8,125 nt of DNA from the NCBI GenBank assembly GCA_037445085.1, contig JBBILG010000082.1, forward strand, positions 1-8,125. Direction: 5' to 3'. The notes beneath the pieces were generated by a model that was not told where the DNA came from, ran no database searches, and saw nothing but the letters and a program-made list of their open reading frames with translations. Positions 1-7,035 of this stretch are shown here, one piece after another (within the stretch, counting starts at the first letter, position 1; every line of letters begins with the position of its first letter). This DNA comes from JBBILG01 sp037445085 (GTDB lineage Bacteria; Pseudomonadota; Gammaproteobacteria; Burkholderiales; Methylophilaceae). The translations under genes and the position numbers were made by a program.

Positions 1-34
1 CATTGATCCAGCACCCTTCGACACCCGCACCATC

Positions 35-1711
35 ATGCCAATGCGCCCCTTCCCGCTGCCGCGCCTGACGCTGCTCACTCTCCTCCTGCTCGGCGCCGGC
101 CTGCCCGCGCGGGCGGCCGGGCCCACCCCGGAACTGACCAGCGATTTCGTCTACAAGTATCTGGTCGGCGAGGTGGCCGGCCAGCGCGGCGACATCGGGC
201 TGGCCGGCCAGTTGTTCTACGATCTCGCGCAATCCAGCCGCGACCCGCGCCTGGCGGAACGCGCCACCCGCGCCGCCGCCTACGGCAGCCAGCAGCAGTT
301 GGCCATCCGCGCCGCCACGCTGTGGACGGAGCTCGACCCGGCATCGGTGGAAGCGCAGCAGGTGGTCGCACAGATGCTGCTCAATTTCGGCCGGCTGCAG
401 GAAGCCCGCCCCCACCTGCAAAAGCTGCTCGCCACGGAGGAAACGCGCGCGCAGGGCTTTCTCTACCTGAACGGTGTGTTCGCCCGCCACGAGGACAAGG
501 CGGCCGCCCTTGCCCTGATGCAGGAACTGGCCCGCCCCTATCCCGATCTCGCCGAGGCCCGCTTCGCCGTGGCGCACGGTGCCTGGAACGCCGGCAAACC
601 GGCGCTGGCGGTGCAGGAGCTGCGCGCCGCCGAGGCGCTGCGGCCGGGCTGGGAACTGGCAGCCATGCTGCACGGCGAAATCCTGCAGAAACAGTCCATG
701 CCCGACGCCGTCGCCTTCTACGAGGCATTCCTTGACCGGTACCCGGCCGCGCGGGAAATCCGCATGGCCTACGCCAGGCTGCTGGTTGGCGAGAAACGGT
801 ACGACGCGGCGCGTCATCAATTCACCCACCTGGCCGCGGACGCCGCCGACAATCCGGAGCTGGCCTTCGTGGTCGGCCTGCTCGCCGGCCAACTGGGAGA
901 TTACGCCCAGGCCAACAGCTTCTTCCTGCAGGCGCTGGAAAATGGCTATCGCGACCGGGACCGCGTCTATCTCTTCCTCGGCCAGTCCGCGGAAAAGCAG
1001 ATGCGCGCCGAGCAGGCGCTGGAATGGTACCGCCAGGTGCGGCCGGGCGCGAACTATTTCGACGCTCAGCTGCGCATTGCCGCCGTGCTCGCCGACCAGG
1101 GTAGGCTGGACGAGGCGCGCGCGCTGCTGCACGATCTGGACGAACTCGACAACGAACAGCAGGCGCTGGCCATCCAGGTCGAAGCCAGCCTGCTGTCGCA
1201 GGTGAAGCGTTACCAGGAAGCCTACGCCCTGCTGGAGGACGCCATCAACCGCATCCCCAACACGCCCGGACTGATCTACGACTATGCGATGATGGCGGAA
1301 CGCACGCAGCGCTTCGACATCATGGAGCGGCAGTTGCGCAAGCTCATCCTGCTCCAGCCCGACCATGCCCAGGCCTACAATGCCCTGGGCTACACCCTGG
1401 CCGATCGCAACGAGCGGCTGCCGGAAGCCTTCCAGTTGATCGAGAAGGCGCTCAGTCTCAGCCCGGACGACCATTACATCCTCGACAGCATGGGCTGGGC
1501 GTACTACCGCTTGGGCAAGCTGGACAAGGCGGTCGAATACCTGCGGCGTGCCTACGCCGCGCAGGCTGACCCGGAGATCGCCGCCCATCTCGGCGAAGTC
1601 CTGTGGCAGCAGGGCCGGCACGACGAAGCCATCCGCATCTGGGACGACGCAAGCGCCAAGCACCCGGACAACGAACTGCTGATCAACACGCGCGACCGCT
1701 TCCTGCCCTGA
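35..1711 (+). CDS. Exported tetratricopeptide-repeat (TPR) protein
   Basis: Predicted 558-residue exported helical-repeat protein. Residues 1-28 look like a Sec signal peptide: basic Arg4 and Arg10, a Leu-rich core at about 11-20, and a likely cleavage after Ala27 or Ala28 in an ARAA context. The rest is alpha-helical repeat with alternating small/aromatic residues. The clearest TPR units are C-terminal, at about 446-479 (NALGYTLADR), 480-513 (SMGWAYYRLGKLDKAVEYL) and 514-547 (GEVLWQQGRHDEAI). TPRs are protein-protein interaction scaffolds; no catalytic motif is visible. The gene is followed after 2 nt by lolB, then ispE, which is its usual betaproteobacterial setting. A periplasmic or outer-membrane role, perhaps linked to lipoprotein biology, is inference from position only. 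No clear Shine-Dalgarno precedes the ATG at 35; the ATG at 41 is an equally possible start. Only 34 nt lie upstream in the window, so its promoter cannot be seen. Confidence 0.9.
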   Translation: MPMRPFPLPRLTLLTLLLLGAGLPARAAGPTPELTSDFVYKYLVGEVAGQRGDIGLAGQLFYDLAQSSRDPRLAERATRAAAYGSQQQLAIRAATLWTELDPASVEAQQVVAQMLLNFGRLQEARPHLQKLLATEETRAQGFLYLNGVFARHEDKAAALALMQELARPYPDLAEARFAVAHGAWNAGKPALAVQELRAAEALRPGWELAAMLHGEILQKQSMPDAVAFYEAFLDRYPAAREIRMAYARLLVGEKRYDAARHQFTHLAADAADNPELAFVVGLLAGQLGDYAQANSFFLQALENGYRDRDRVYLFLGQSAEKQMRAEQALEWYRQVRPGANYFDAQLRIAAVLADQGRLDEARALLHDLDELDNEQQALAIQVEASLLSQVKRYQEAYALLEDAINRIPNTPGLIYDYAMMAERTQRFDIMERQLRKLILLQPDHAQAYNALGYTLADRNERLPEAFQLIEKALSLSPDDHYILDSMGWAYYRLGKLDKAVEYLRRAYAAQADPEIAAHLGEVLWQQGRHDEAIRIWDDASAKHPDNELLINTRDRFLP

Positions 1712-1713
1712 GC

Positions 1714-2316
1714 ATGCCGGCTCGCCTGCTGATCCTGTTCGCCGCCCTGCTGCTCGGCGCCTGCGCCGTCGTACCGCCCGTGCCGCGGGCCGCTCCGGAA
1801 GTGCACGCCCGCCACCTGCAGCGGCTGGCGGCCATCGACGCGTTCGAACTGAGCGGGCGCATCGGCGTCGTCACCGAGCAGAAGGGCTTTTCCGGCAAGC
1901 TGCGCTGGACGCACGCGCCGGACGGCGACCTCCTGGCCTTCTACTCGCCGATCGGCTCGCAGGTGGCGGAAATCGTCGGCAATGCCGGCGGCGTCGTGCT
2001 CACCACCAGCGACCGCAAAACCTATGTCGCCGACGATGCGGAAACCCTGCTCGCCCAGACCATGGGCTGGAGCCTGCCGCTGCGCGGGCTTACCGACTGG
2101 GCGCTGGGGCGTCCCACCAGCGGCCCCTATGAGGATGTGCGCTGGGACGCCCAAGGCCGCATCACCCGCCTCAGGCAGGACGGCTGGGACATCGAGTTCC
2201 CCGCCTACCAGAACGTCGACGGCACCGAATTGCCCGCCAGAATCATGCTGAAAAGCCGGCGGCTCGACCTCAAGCTGCTGGTGGAACAGTGGCGCACCGG
2301 GGGCATCGGGCCGTGA
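1714..2316 (+). CDS. lolB: Outer-membrane lipoprotein receptor LolB
   Basis: LolB accepts lipoproteins from the periplasmic carrier LolA and inserts them into the inner leaflet of the outer membrane; it is itself a lipoprotein. The 200-residue product has a lipoprotein signal peptide ending in the lipobox LGAC, with Cys17 as the lipidated residue. Residue 18 is Ala rather than Asp, consistent with outer-membrane sorting. Mature features match LolB: FELSGRIGVV near the N terminus, then GKLRWTHAPDGDLLAFYSPIG, and a C-terminal segment with LPARIMLKSRRLDLKLLVEQW. The frame stays open upstream to 1603, but the ATG at 1714 is chosen because it places the signal peptide at the N terminus and lies 2 nt after the upstream stop. 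No strong Shine-Dalgarno is present, so translation is probably coupled to the TPR gene. Its TGA overlaps the GTG start of ispE. Identity is supported by lipobox, length and the lolB-ispE pairing. Confidence 0.93.
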   Translation: MPARLLILFAALLLGACAVVPPVPRAAPEVHARHLQRLAAIDAFELSGRIGVVTEQKGFSGKLRWTHAPDGDLLAFYSPIGSQVAEIVGNAGGVVLTTSDRKTYVADDAETLLAQTMGWSLPLRGLTDWALGRPTSGPYEDVRWDAQGRITRLRQDGWDIEFPAYQNVDGTELPARIMLKSRRLDLKLLVEQWRTGGIGP

Positions 2317-3155
2317 GCGCCACGTTCCAGGCATTCCCCGCCCCGGCCAAGCTCAACCTGTTCCTGCACGTGGTCGGCCGCCGCGCAGACGGCTATCACC
2401 TGCTGCAATCGGTGTTCCGCCTGATCGACCGCGCCGACACGCTGCGCCTGCGCGCCACCGGCGACGGCCGCATCCGCCGCCTCAACGGGGTGACCGGCGT
2501 GCCCGAGGAGCGCGACCTGTGCATACGGGCGGCACGCCTGCTGCAGGCGCATGCCGGCTGCCGGCTGGGGGCGGATATCGCACTGGACAAGCGGCTGCCC
2601 ATGGGGGGCGGGCTGGGTGGCGGCAGTTCCGATGCCGCCACCGCGCTGCTCGCCCTCAACCGCCTGTGGCGGCTCGACCTGCCGCGTGCCGAGCTGTGCC
2701 GGCTGGCCCTGCAACTGGGGGCGGACGTGCCGTTCTTCGTGTTCGGCGAAAATGCCTGGGTGGAAGGGATCGGCGAAGTGCTGCAGCCGATTTCCCTGCC
2801 GCCCGCCTGGTATGTGGTGCTCACCCCCGACGCGCACGTGGCGACCGCGGAGGTTTTTGCCAGCGAGGAATTGACAAGGGATACGAATCCCGCCAAAATA
2901 GCGGCCTTTTTCAGGGGCTACGGTCGAAACGACCTCGAACCCGTGGTGTGCCGGAAGTACCCGGTGGTAGCGGCCGCCCTCGACTGGCTCGGGCAGTTCG
3001 GAGATGCGAGGATGAGCGGCTCGGGCGCCAGCGTGTTCGTGGAAACGGCAACCGAAGCCGAGGCAAGACGCATCTTCGCGCGCAAGCCGGCGGCAACCGC
3101 CGGGTTCGTGGCACAAGGGTTGCGGCAGCATCCGCTGCACGGTTTTGCCGCGTGA
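2313..3155 (+). CDS. ispE: 4-diphosphocytidyl-2-C-methyl-D-erythritol kinase IspE
   Basis: IspE phosphorylates CDP-methylerythritol with ATP in the cytosolic MEP (non-mevalonate) isoprenoid pathway. The 280-residue protein shows the GHMP-kinase layout: N-terminal PAPAKLNLFLHV with Lys13 matching the catalytic Lys10 of E. coli, DGYHLLQSVF, the glycine-rich ATP loop LPMGGGLGGGSSDAA at about 95-109, the catalytic Asp in GADVPFF (Asp138, matching E. coli Asp141), and the C-terminal GHMP motif RMSGSGASVF. GTG at 2313 is the preferred start: it gives the family's usual N terminus and shares the bases GTGA with the lolB stop, which suggests coupled translation. A GTG at 2289 in the same frame would add eight residues not expected in the family. 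Codons 187-196 are unlike the rest of the gene and contain a promoter-like sequence (separate entry). The gene ends 6 nt before tRNA-Gln. Confidence 0.96.
   Translation: MSATFQAFPAPAKLNLFLHVVGRRADGYHLLQSVFRLIDRADTLRLRATGDGRIRRLNGVTGVPEERDLCIRAARLLQAHAGCRLGADIALDKRLPMGGGLGGGSSDAATALLALNRLWRLDLPRAELCRLALQLGADVPFFVFGENAWVEGIGEVLQPISLPPAWYVVLTPDAHVATAEVFASEELTRDTNPAKIAAFFRGYGRNDLEPVVCRKYPVVAAALDWLGQFGDARMSGSGASVFVETATEAEARRIFARKPAATAGFVAQGLRQHPLHGFAA
2871..2899 (+). promoter_or_regulatory. Candidate sigma-70 promoter inside ispE
   Basis: A perfect -35 hexamer TTGACA (2871-2876) is followed by a 17-nt spacer and CAAAAT (2894-2899), which matches the -10 consensus at four of six positions. The stretch is locally AT-rich and reads through codons TTG ACA AGG GAT ACG ... 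AAA ATA, which this GC-rich gene otherwise avoids. It could drive tRNA-Gln and prs about 260-400 nt downstream. The function is inferred, because coding constraint for the conserved LTRDT peptide also applies here. Confidence 0.45.
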
Positions 3156-3161
3156 GTCCAC

Positions 3162-3238
3162 TGGGGAGTCGCCAAGCTGGTTAAGGCACCGGATTTTGAT
3201 TCCGGCATGCGTAGGTTCGAATCCTACCTCCCCAGCCA
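3162..3238 (+). tRNA. tRNA-Gln (anticodon UUG)
   Basis: A full cloverleaf folds. The acceptor arm TGGGGAG (3162-3168) pairs with CTCCCCA (3228-3234). The anticodon stem CCGGA/TCCGG (3189-3193, 3201-3205) closes a 7-nt loop with anticodon TTG at 3196-3198. The T arm GTAGG/CCTAC carries the TTCGAAT loop. The discriminator is G3235 and the CCA end is encoded at 3236-3238. The U1-A72 pair and UUG anticodon are typical of bacterial tRNA-Gln. The gene starts 6 nt after the ispE stop and ends 16 nt before a terminator hairpin, so at least part of its supply must be cut from an ispE-containing transcript by RNase P. Confidence 0.97.
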
Positions 3239-3254
3239 GACACAATAAAATGAC

Positions 3255-3285
3255 AAGCGTGTAGCCCTACACGCTTTTTGTTTTT
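3255..3285 (+). terminator. Intrinsic terminator between tRNA-Gln and prs
   Basis: A perfect 9-bp hairpin AAGCGTGTA/TACACGCTT (3255-3263 with 3268-3276) with loop GCCC is followed by TTTTTGTTTTT on the + strand. It would end the ispE/tRNA-Gln transcript. The prs start codon is only 24 nt further on, too near for a separate promoter after the hairpin, so incomplete termination or an RNA-processing role is likely. Confidence 0.85.
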
Positions 3286-3309
3286 CCAGCGAATAACAAG
3301 GAAGCAACG

Positions 3310-4260
3310 GTGGCCTACGGCGACATGATGGTGTTTACCGGCAATGCCAACCCCGGACTGGCCGAGGAAGTCGTCGCCCATCTCGGCATCGGGCTTGGCC
3401 GCGCCACCGTGGGCCGCTTCAGCGATGGCGAAATCATGGTCGAATTGCTGGAGAACGTGCGCGGCAAGGACGTGTTCGTGCTGCAATCCACCTGCGCCCC
3501 GACCAACGACAGCCTGATGGAAGTGATGGTCATGGCGGACGCGCTGCGCCGCTCCTCCGCCGCCCGCATCACCGCCGCCATCCCTTATTTCGGCTATTCG
3601 CGCCAGGATCGCCGCCCGCGTTCCGCGCGCGTCGCCATCACCGCCAAGGTGGTCGCCAACATGCTCACCGGCGTTGGCGTGGACCGCGTGCTGACCATGG
3701 ATCTGCACTCCGACCAGATCCAGGGCTTCTTCGATATCCCGGTGGACAACATCTACGCCACCCCCATCCTGCTCGGCGAACTGTGCCGGCACGAATATCC
3801 CAACCTGGTGGTGGTGTCGCCCGACGTCGGCGGCGTGGTGCGTGCCCGCGCGGTGGCCAAGCAGCTCAATGCCGAGCTCGCCATCATTGACAAGCGGCGC
3901 CCCAAGCCAAACGTGGCCAAGGTGATGCACATCATCGGCGAAGTGGCCGGCCGCACCTGCGTCATCATGGACGACATGGTGGATACCGCCAACACGCTGT
4001 GCGAGGCCGCCACCGCGCTCAAGGAACACGGTGCCACCCAGGTGGTGGCCTACTGTACCCATCCGGTACTGTCCGGCAATGCGGCGCAGCGCATCGCCGC
4101 CTCGCAACTGGACGAACTGGTGGTGACCAACACCATCCCGCTGCGCGCGGATGCCCGAACCTGCAGCAAGATCCACCAGCTCAGCGCTGCGGAACTGCTG
4201 GCGGAAACCATACGCCGCATCAGCAACGAGGATTCGGTCAGTTCGCTGTTCATGGAATGA
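3310..4260 (+). CDS. prs: Ribose-phosphate pyrophosphokinase (PRPP synthetase)
   Basis: Prs makes 5-phosphoribosyl 1-diphosphate from ribose 5-phosphate and ATP, feeding purine, pyrimidine, histidine, tryptophan and NAD synthesis in the cytosol. The 316-residue length is normal for class I enzymes. Visible motifs are GRFSDGE, ENVRGKDVFVLQSTCAPTND, the ATP-site loop YFGYSRQDRRPRSAR, the catalytic-loop His133 in DLHSDQIQGFF, the KRRPKPN loop, and the PRPP/ribose-phosphate loop IMDDMVDTANT at about 219-229. The C terminus ISNEDSVSSLF is typical. GTG at 3310 is chosen: AAGGA (3298-3302) sits 7 nt upstream and the resulting MAYGDMMVFTGNANP start matches beta-type Prs. ATG codons at 3325 and 3328 have worse spacing to that site. 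Prs lies downstream of ispE as in many proteobacteria, separated here by tRNA-Gln and a terminator. Confidence 0.97.
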   Translation: MAYGDMMVFTGNANPGLAEEVVAHLGIGLGRATVGRFSDGEIMVELLENVRGKDVFVLQSTCAPTNDSLMEVMVMADALRRSSAARITAAIPYFGYSRQDRRPRSARVAITAKVVANMLTGVGVDRVLTMDLHSDQIQGFFDIPVDNIYATPILLGELCRHEYPNLVVVSPDVGGVVRARAVAKQLNAELAIIDKRRPKPNVAKVMHIIGEVAGRTCVIMDDMVDTANTLCEAATALKEHGATQVVAYCTHPVLSGNAAQRIAASQLDELVVTNTIPLRADARTCSKIHQLSAAELLAETIRRISNEDSVSSLFME

Positions 4261-4266
4261 TTTTCT

Positions 4267-4320
4267 GGCGGCAGCCCAGTCTCGCTGCCGCCGCAACCCT
4301 GTTATCTGGTCGCGGATAAC
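4267..4320 (+). promoter_or_regulatory. Two hairpins in the rplY 5' leader
   Basis: Two inverted repeats fill the 81-nt gap between prs and rplY. The first is a perfect 9-bp stem GGCGGCAGC/GCTGCCGCC (4267-4275 with 4284-4292, 8-nt loop). It has no following T run, so it is not an ordinary terminator. The second is GTTATC/GATAAC (4301-4306 with 4315-4320, 8-nt loop), ending 9 nt before the ribosome binding site. They could be a ribosomal-protein leader, an RNA-processing site or a DNA operator. No function is shown by sequence alone. Confidence 0.5.
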
Positions 4321-4341
4321 AACAACCTCAGGAGTCGCAAC

Positions 4342-4950
4342 ATGCAAATCGAAATCAACGCCAGCAAGCGCGTCACGCAAGGCACGGGTGCGAGCCGCCG
4401 CCTGCGTCGCGCCGGCAAGGTCCCGGGCATCCTCTACGGCAGCGGCAAGGAAGCCGTCAACATCGAACTCGACCACAAGGAACTGTTCCTGCAGTTCCGC
4501 CACGAGGCTTTCCACTCGTCCATCCTCAACTTGAACCTGGACGGCAGGAAAGAACAGGTGCTGCTGCGCGACTACCAACTGCACCCGGTGCGCGGCAATA
4601 TCCAGCACGTCGATTTCCAGCGCGTCAGCGCCGACGAGAAGATCCACGTCAAGGTGCCGTTCCACTTCATCAACGCCGACATCGCCCCGGGCGTCAAGCT
4701 GGCCCACGGCGTGGTTGCCCACGTCATGACCGAAGCCGACGTGAGCTGCCTGCCGCTGGCCCTGCCGGAATTCATCGAGGTCGATCTCGCCAACCTGCAT
4801 GCCGGCCACTCCATCCACCTGTCCGAAATCAGGCTGCCCAAGGGCGTGGAATTCGTGCAACTCACCCACGGCGACGATGCCGCAGTGGCTTCCATCCCGG
4901 TTCCGCGTGGCGGCATCGCCGCAGAAGGCGAAGAAGCCGCAGCCGGATAA
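4342..4950 (+). CDS. rplY: 50S ribosomal protein bL25, long (Ctc/TL5-type) form
   Basis: bL25 binds 5S rRNA in the large ribosomal subunit. The 202-residue product has the N-terminal 5S-binding domain (about 1-95) with the family hallmarks GTGASRRLRRAGKVPGILYG, then VLLRDYQLHPVRGNIQHVDFQRV. A second beta-rich domain (about 96-190) contains VPFHFINADIAPGVK and the segment ending HLSEIRLPKGVEF. The tail is Ala/Glu-rich. The two-domain length distinguishes it from the roughly 94-residue single-domain E. coli protein and is usual in betaproteobacteria. A good Shine-Dalgarno CAGGAG (4329-4334) lies 7 nt before the ATG. The order prs-rplY-pth-ychF is a common translation/nucleotide block. The gene ends in a strong terminator, and its leader contains two hairpins. 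Confidence 0.96.
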   Translation: MQIEINASKRVTQGTGASRRLRRAGKVPGILYGSGKEAVNIELDHKELFLQFRHEAFHSSILNLNLDGRKEQVLLRDYQLHPVRGNIQHVDFQRVSADEKIHVKVPFHFINADIAPGVKLAHGVVAHVMTEADVSCLPLALPEFIEVDLANLHAGHSIHLSEIRLPKGVEFVQLTHGDDAAVASIPVPRGGIAAEGEEAAAG

Positions 4951-4976
4951 GTCCGGCCCGCATGGCGCAGCGAACG

Positions 4977-5009
4977 ACGCGCGTTCCGGTCTGCCGGAAT
5001 GCGCGTTTT
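4977..5009 (+). terminator. Intrinsic terminator after rplY
   Basis: A 13-bp hairpin runs 4977-4989 with 4994-5006 (ACGCGCGTTCCGG / CCGGAATGCGCGT), with one G-T wobble and the tetraloop TCTG. It is followed by TTTT at 5006-5009; flanking AACG and CGTT could extend the stem past a bulge. It sits 26 nt after the rplY stop and ends about 25 nt before the pth ATG. An in-frame ATG at 4999 lies inside this stem and is therefore rejected as the pth start. Confidence 0.85.
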
Positions 5010-5034
5010 CGTTGCTGCCGCCGGCTCCGTCACC

Positions 5035-5627
5035 ATGAACGGTATCCGTCTTTTCGTCGGGCTCGGCAACCCCGGCCCGCAGTACGAAGCCACCCGCCAC
5101 AATGCCGGCTTCTGGTGGCTGGACCGGGTCGCCCGCGACGCAGGCGCGCACCTTACCGCAGAAACCAAATTCTTTGGCCTGGCCGCGCGCCTGCGGTCGC
5201 ACGGCCGGGAAGCCTGGCTGCTCGAACCGATGACCTTCATGAACGCCAGCGGCCGTGGCGTGGCGGCGCTGGCGCGCTTCTACAAGATCGCGCCGGAAGA
5301 AATCCTGGTCGTCCACGACGAGCTCGACCTGCCGCCCGGCCAGGCCAGACTCAAGCTGGGCGGCGGCCACGGCGGCCACAACGGCCTCAAGGACATCGCG
5401 GTACATCTCGGCACGCCCGATTTCTGGCGCCTGCGTCTCGGCATCGGCCACCCCGGCGACAAGATCGCGGTAGTCGGTTACGTCTTGCACCCGCCCGCGC
5501 GCGAGGAAGCCGACCGCATCGGGGAAGCCATCGAACGGAGCGCAACGCTGCTCCCTCTGCTCATCGACGGCAGCTTCGATGCGGCAATGCTAAAATTGCA
5601 CACCAGACCCAAGGCTGACAAAACATC

Positions 5628-5631
<4 letters not shown>
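5035..5631 (+). CDS. pth: Peptidyl-tRNA hydrolase
   Basis: Pth cleaves the ester bond of peptidyl-tRNA released prematurely from ribosomes, recycling tRNA in the cytosol. The 198-residue product carries the complete active site: FVGLGNPGPQYEATRHNAG with Asn12 and the catalytic His22 (E. coli Asn10 and His20), FMNASG with Asn70 (E. coli Asn68), VVHDELDLPPG with Asp95 (E. coli Asp93), and GGGHGGHNGLKDI with Asn116 (E. coli Asn114), then FWRLRLGIGHPG. ATG at 5035 is chosen because it gives the standard N terminus close to GLGNPG. The alternative at 4999 lies inside a terminator hairpin and adds residues foreign to the family. No strong Shine-Dalgarno is seen. The gene has no room for a promoter after the rplY terminator. 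Its TGA overlaps the ychF ATG as ATGA, a coupled pth-ychF pair seen widely in proteobacteria. Confidence 0.96.
5588..5596 (+). promoter_or_regulatory. Candidate extended -10 promoter for ychF, inside pth
   Basis: TGCTAAAAT (5588-5596) matches the extended -10 pattern TG-N-TANAAT; no good -35 lies 16-18 nt upstream. Transcription would start near 5603, about 25 nt before the ychF ATG. The overlapping codons CTA and TTG for leucine are rare in these GC-rich genes, which hints at selection on the DNA. This is a weak call from sequence alone. Confidence 0.35.
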
Positions 5632-6713
<1,082 letters not shown>

Positions 6714-6716
6714 ACT

Positions 6717-6745
6717 TTGACAACCCGCCGCCGAAAAAATAGAAT
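6717..6745 (+). promoter_or_regulatory. Strong sigma-70 promoter for the CAU tRNA
   Basis: A perfect -35 TTGACA (6717-6722), a 17-nt spacer and TAGAAT (6740-6745, five of six consensus) lie just after the ychF stop. The next bases, GGCGGA, form a GC-rich discriminator, the arrangement usual for stable-RNA promoters under stringent (ppGpp/DksA) control. Transcription would start near 6752, giving a leader of about 30 nt before the tRNA. Confidence 0.85.
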
Positions 6746-6783
6746 GGCGGACTTTGTTCGGCAGACAATTTTCGGACAATCCG

Positions 6784-6860
6784 GGTGATGTAGCTCAGCC
6801 GGTTAGAGCGACGGATTCATAATCCGTAGGTCGAGGGTTCAAGTCCCCCCATCACCACCA
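6784..6860 (+). tRNA. tRNA with CAU anticodon, probably elongator tRNA-Met
   Basis: The acceptor arm GGTGATG (6784-6790) pairs with CATCACC (6850-6856). The D arm is GCTCAGCCGGTTAGAGC. The anticodon stem ACGGA/TCCGT (6811-6815, 6823-6827) holds anticodon CAT at 6818-6820. The T loop is TTCAAGT, the discriminator is A6857, and CCA is encoded. It is not an initiator: the 1-72 pair is a true G-C and the anticodon stem lacks the three G-C pairs. Elongator Met is favoured, but the Ile2 tRNA (CAU modified to lysidine) has the same anticodon and is not excluded. The T stem contains one A-C mismatch (6834 with 6848). The tRNA is expressed alone, with its own promoter and terminator. Confidence 0.93.
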
Positions 6861-6869
6861 GTATTCATG

Positions 6870-6900
6870 CGGCTCCCAGCGATGGGAGCCGTTTTCTTTT
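6870..6900 (+). terminator. Intrinsic terminator of the CAU tRNA
   Basis: A perfect 9-bp stem CGGCTCCCA/TGGGAGCCG (6870-6878 with 6883-6891) is closed by the GNRA tetraloop GCGA and followed by TTTTCTTTT. It works only in the + direction, since no T run follows it on the - strand. Confidence 0.93.
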
Positions 6901-6903
6901 CCG

Positions 6904-6944
6904 GGTTACATCGAGCCATGTAACCGTTTTGTAACCGGATTACC
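6904..6944. repeat. Cluster of GTTAC/GTAAC inverted repeats
   Basis: The perfect inverted repeat GGTTACAT / ATGTAACC (6904-6911 with 6918-6925, 6-nt loop) is followed by TTGTAACC (6929-6936) and GGATTACC (6937-6944). This puts four related words in 41 bases, at the junction between the core block and the AT-richer accessory DNA. It could be a protein-binding or recombination site or a relic of an integration event. The rest of 6945-7035 shows no gene or clear signal. Confidence 0.45.
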
Positions 6945-7035
6945 TCCTATACAGGTACTGCGTTGCGGTTAGGGTCGCCTGGTGTTATCGCACCTTGCGG
7001 CCCGTTTTGCCTGAGTTCCGTCGGGCGGCGGCACT

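Noticed and set aside
2205..3245. A 346-codon - strand frame beginning with residues such as GFEPTHAGIKIRCL
   Set aside because: That N-terminal string is the well-known false protein produced by translating the antisense of a tRNA gene (here tRNA-Gln). The remainder is antisense to ispE.
4301..4325. GTTATC...GGATAACAACAA looks like part of a lac operator
   Set aside because: Chance similarity: no lac genes or LacI-type regulator are nearby and the spacing of the arms differs. It is kept only as an inverted repeat in the rplY leader.
4999..5034. Longer pth start at ATG 4999
   Set aside because: It lies inside the terminator stem, has no ribosome binding site, and adds twelve residues not found at the N terminus of the family.
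3181..5490. A 769-codon open frame on the - strand opposite prs, rplY and pth
   Set aside because: It runs antisense through three clearly identified genes and has no family motif, and its composition is what GC-rich third positions produce in the opposite frame. Its C-terminal end is the antisense reading of tRNA-Gln.
6937..6949. GGATTACCTCCTA resembles the 3' end of 16S rRNA (anti-Shine-Dalgarno)
   Set aside because: Only about a dozen bases match, with mismatches, and there is no rRNA context. The - strand complement AGGAGGT has no start codon at a usable distance: the nearest ATG is over 20 nt away and gives a 26-codon frame through the tRNA terminator.
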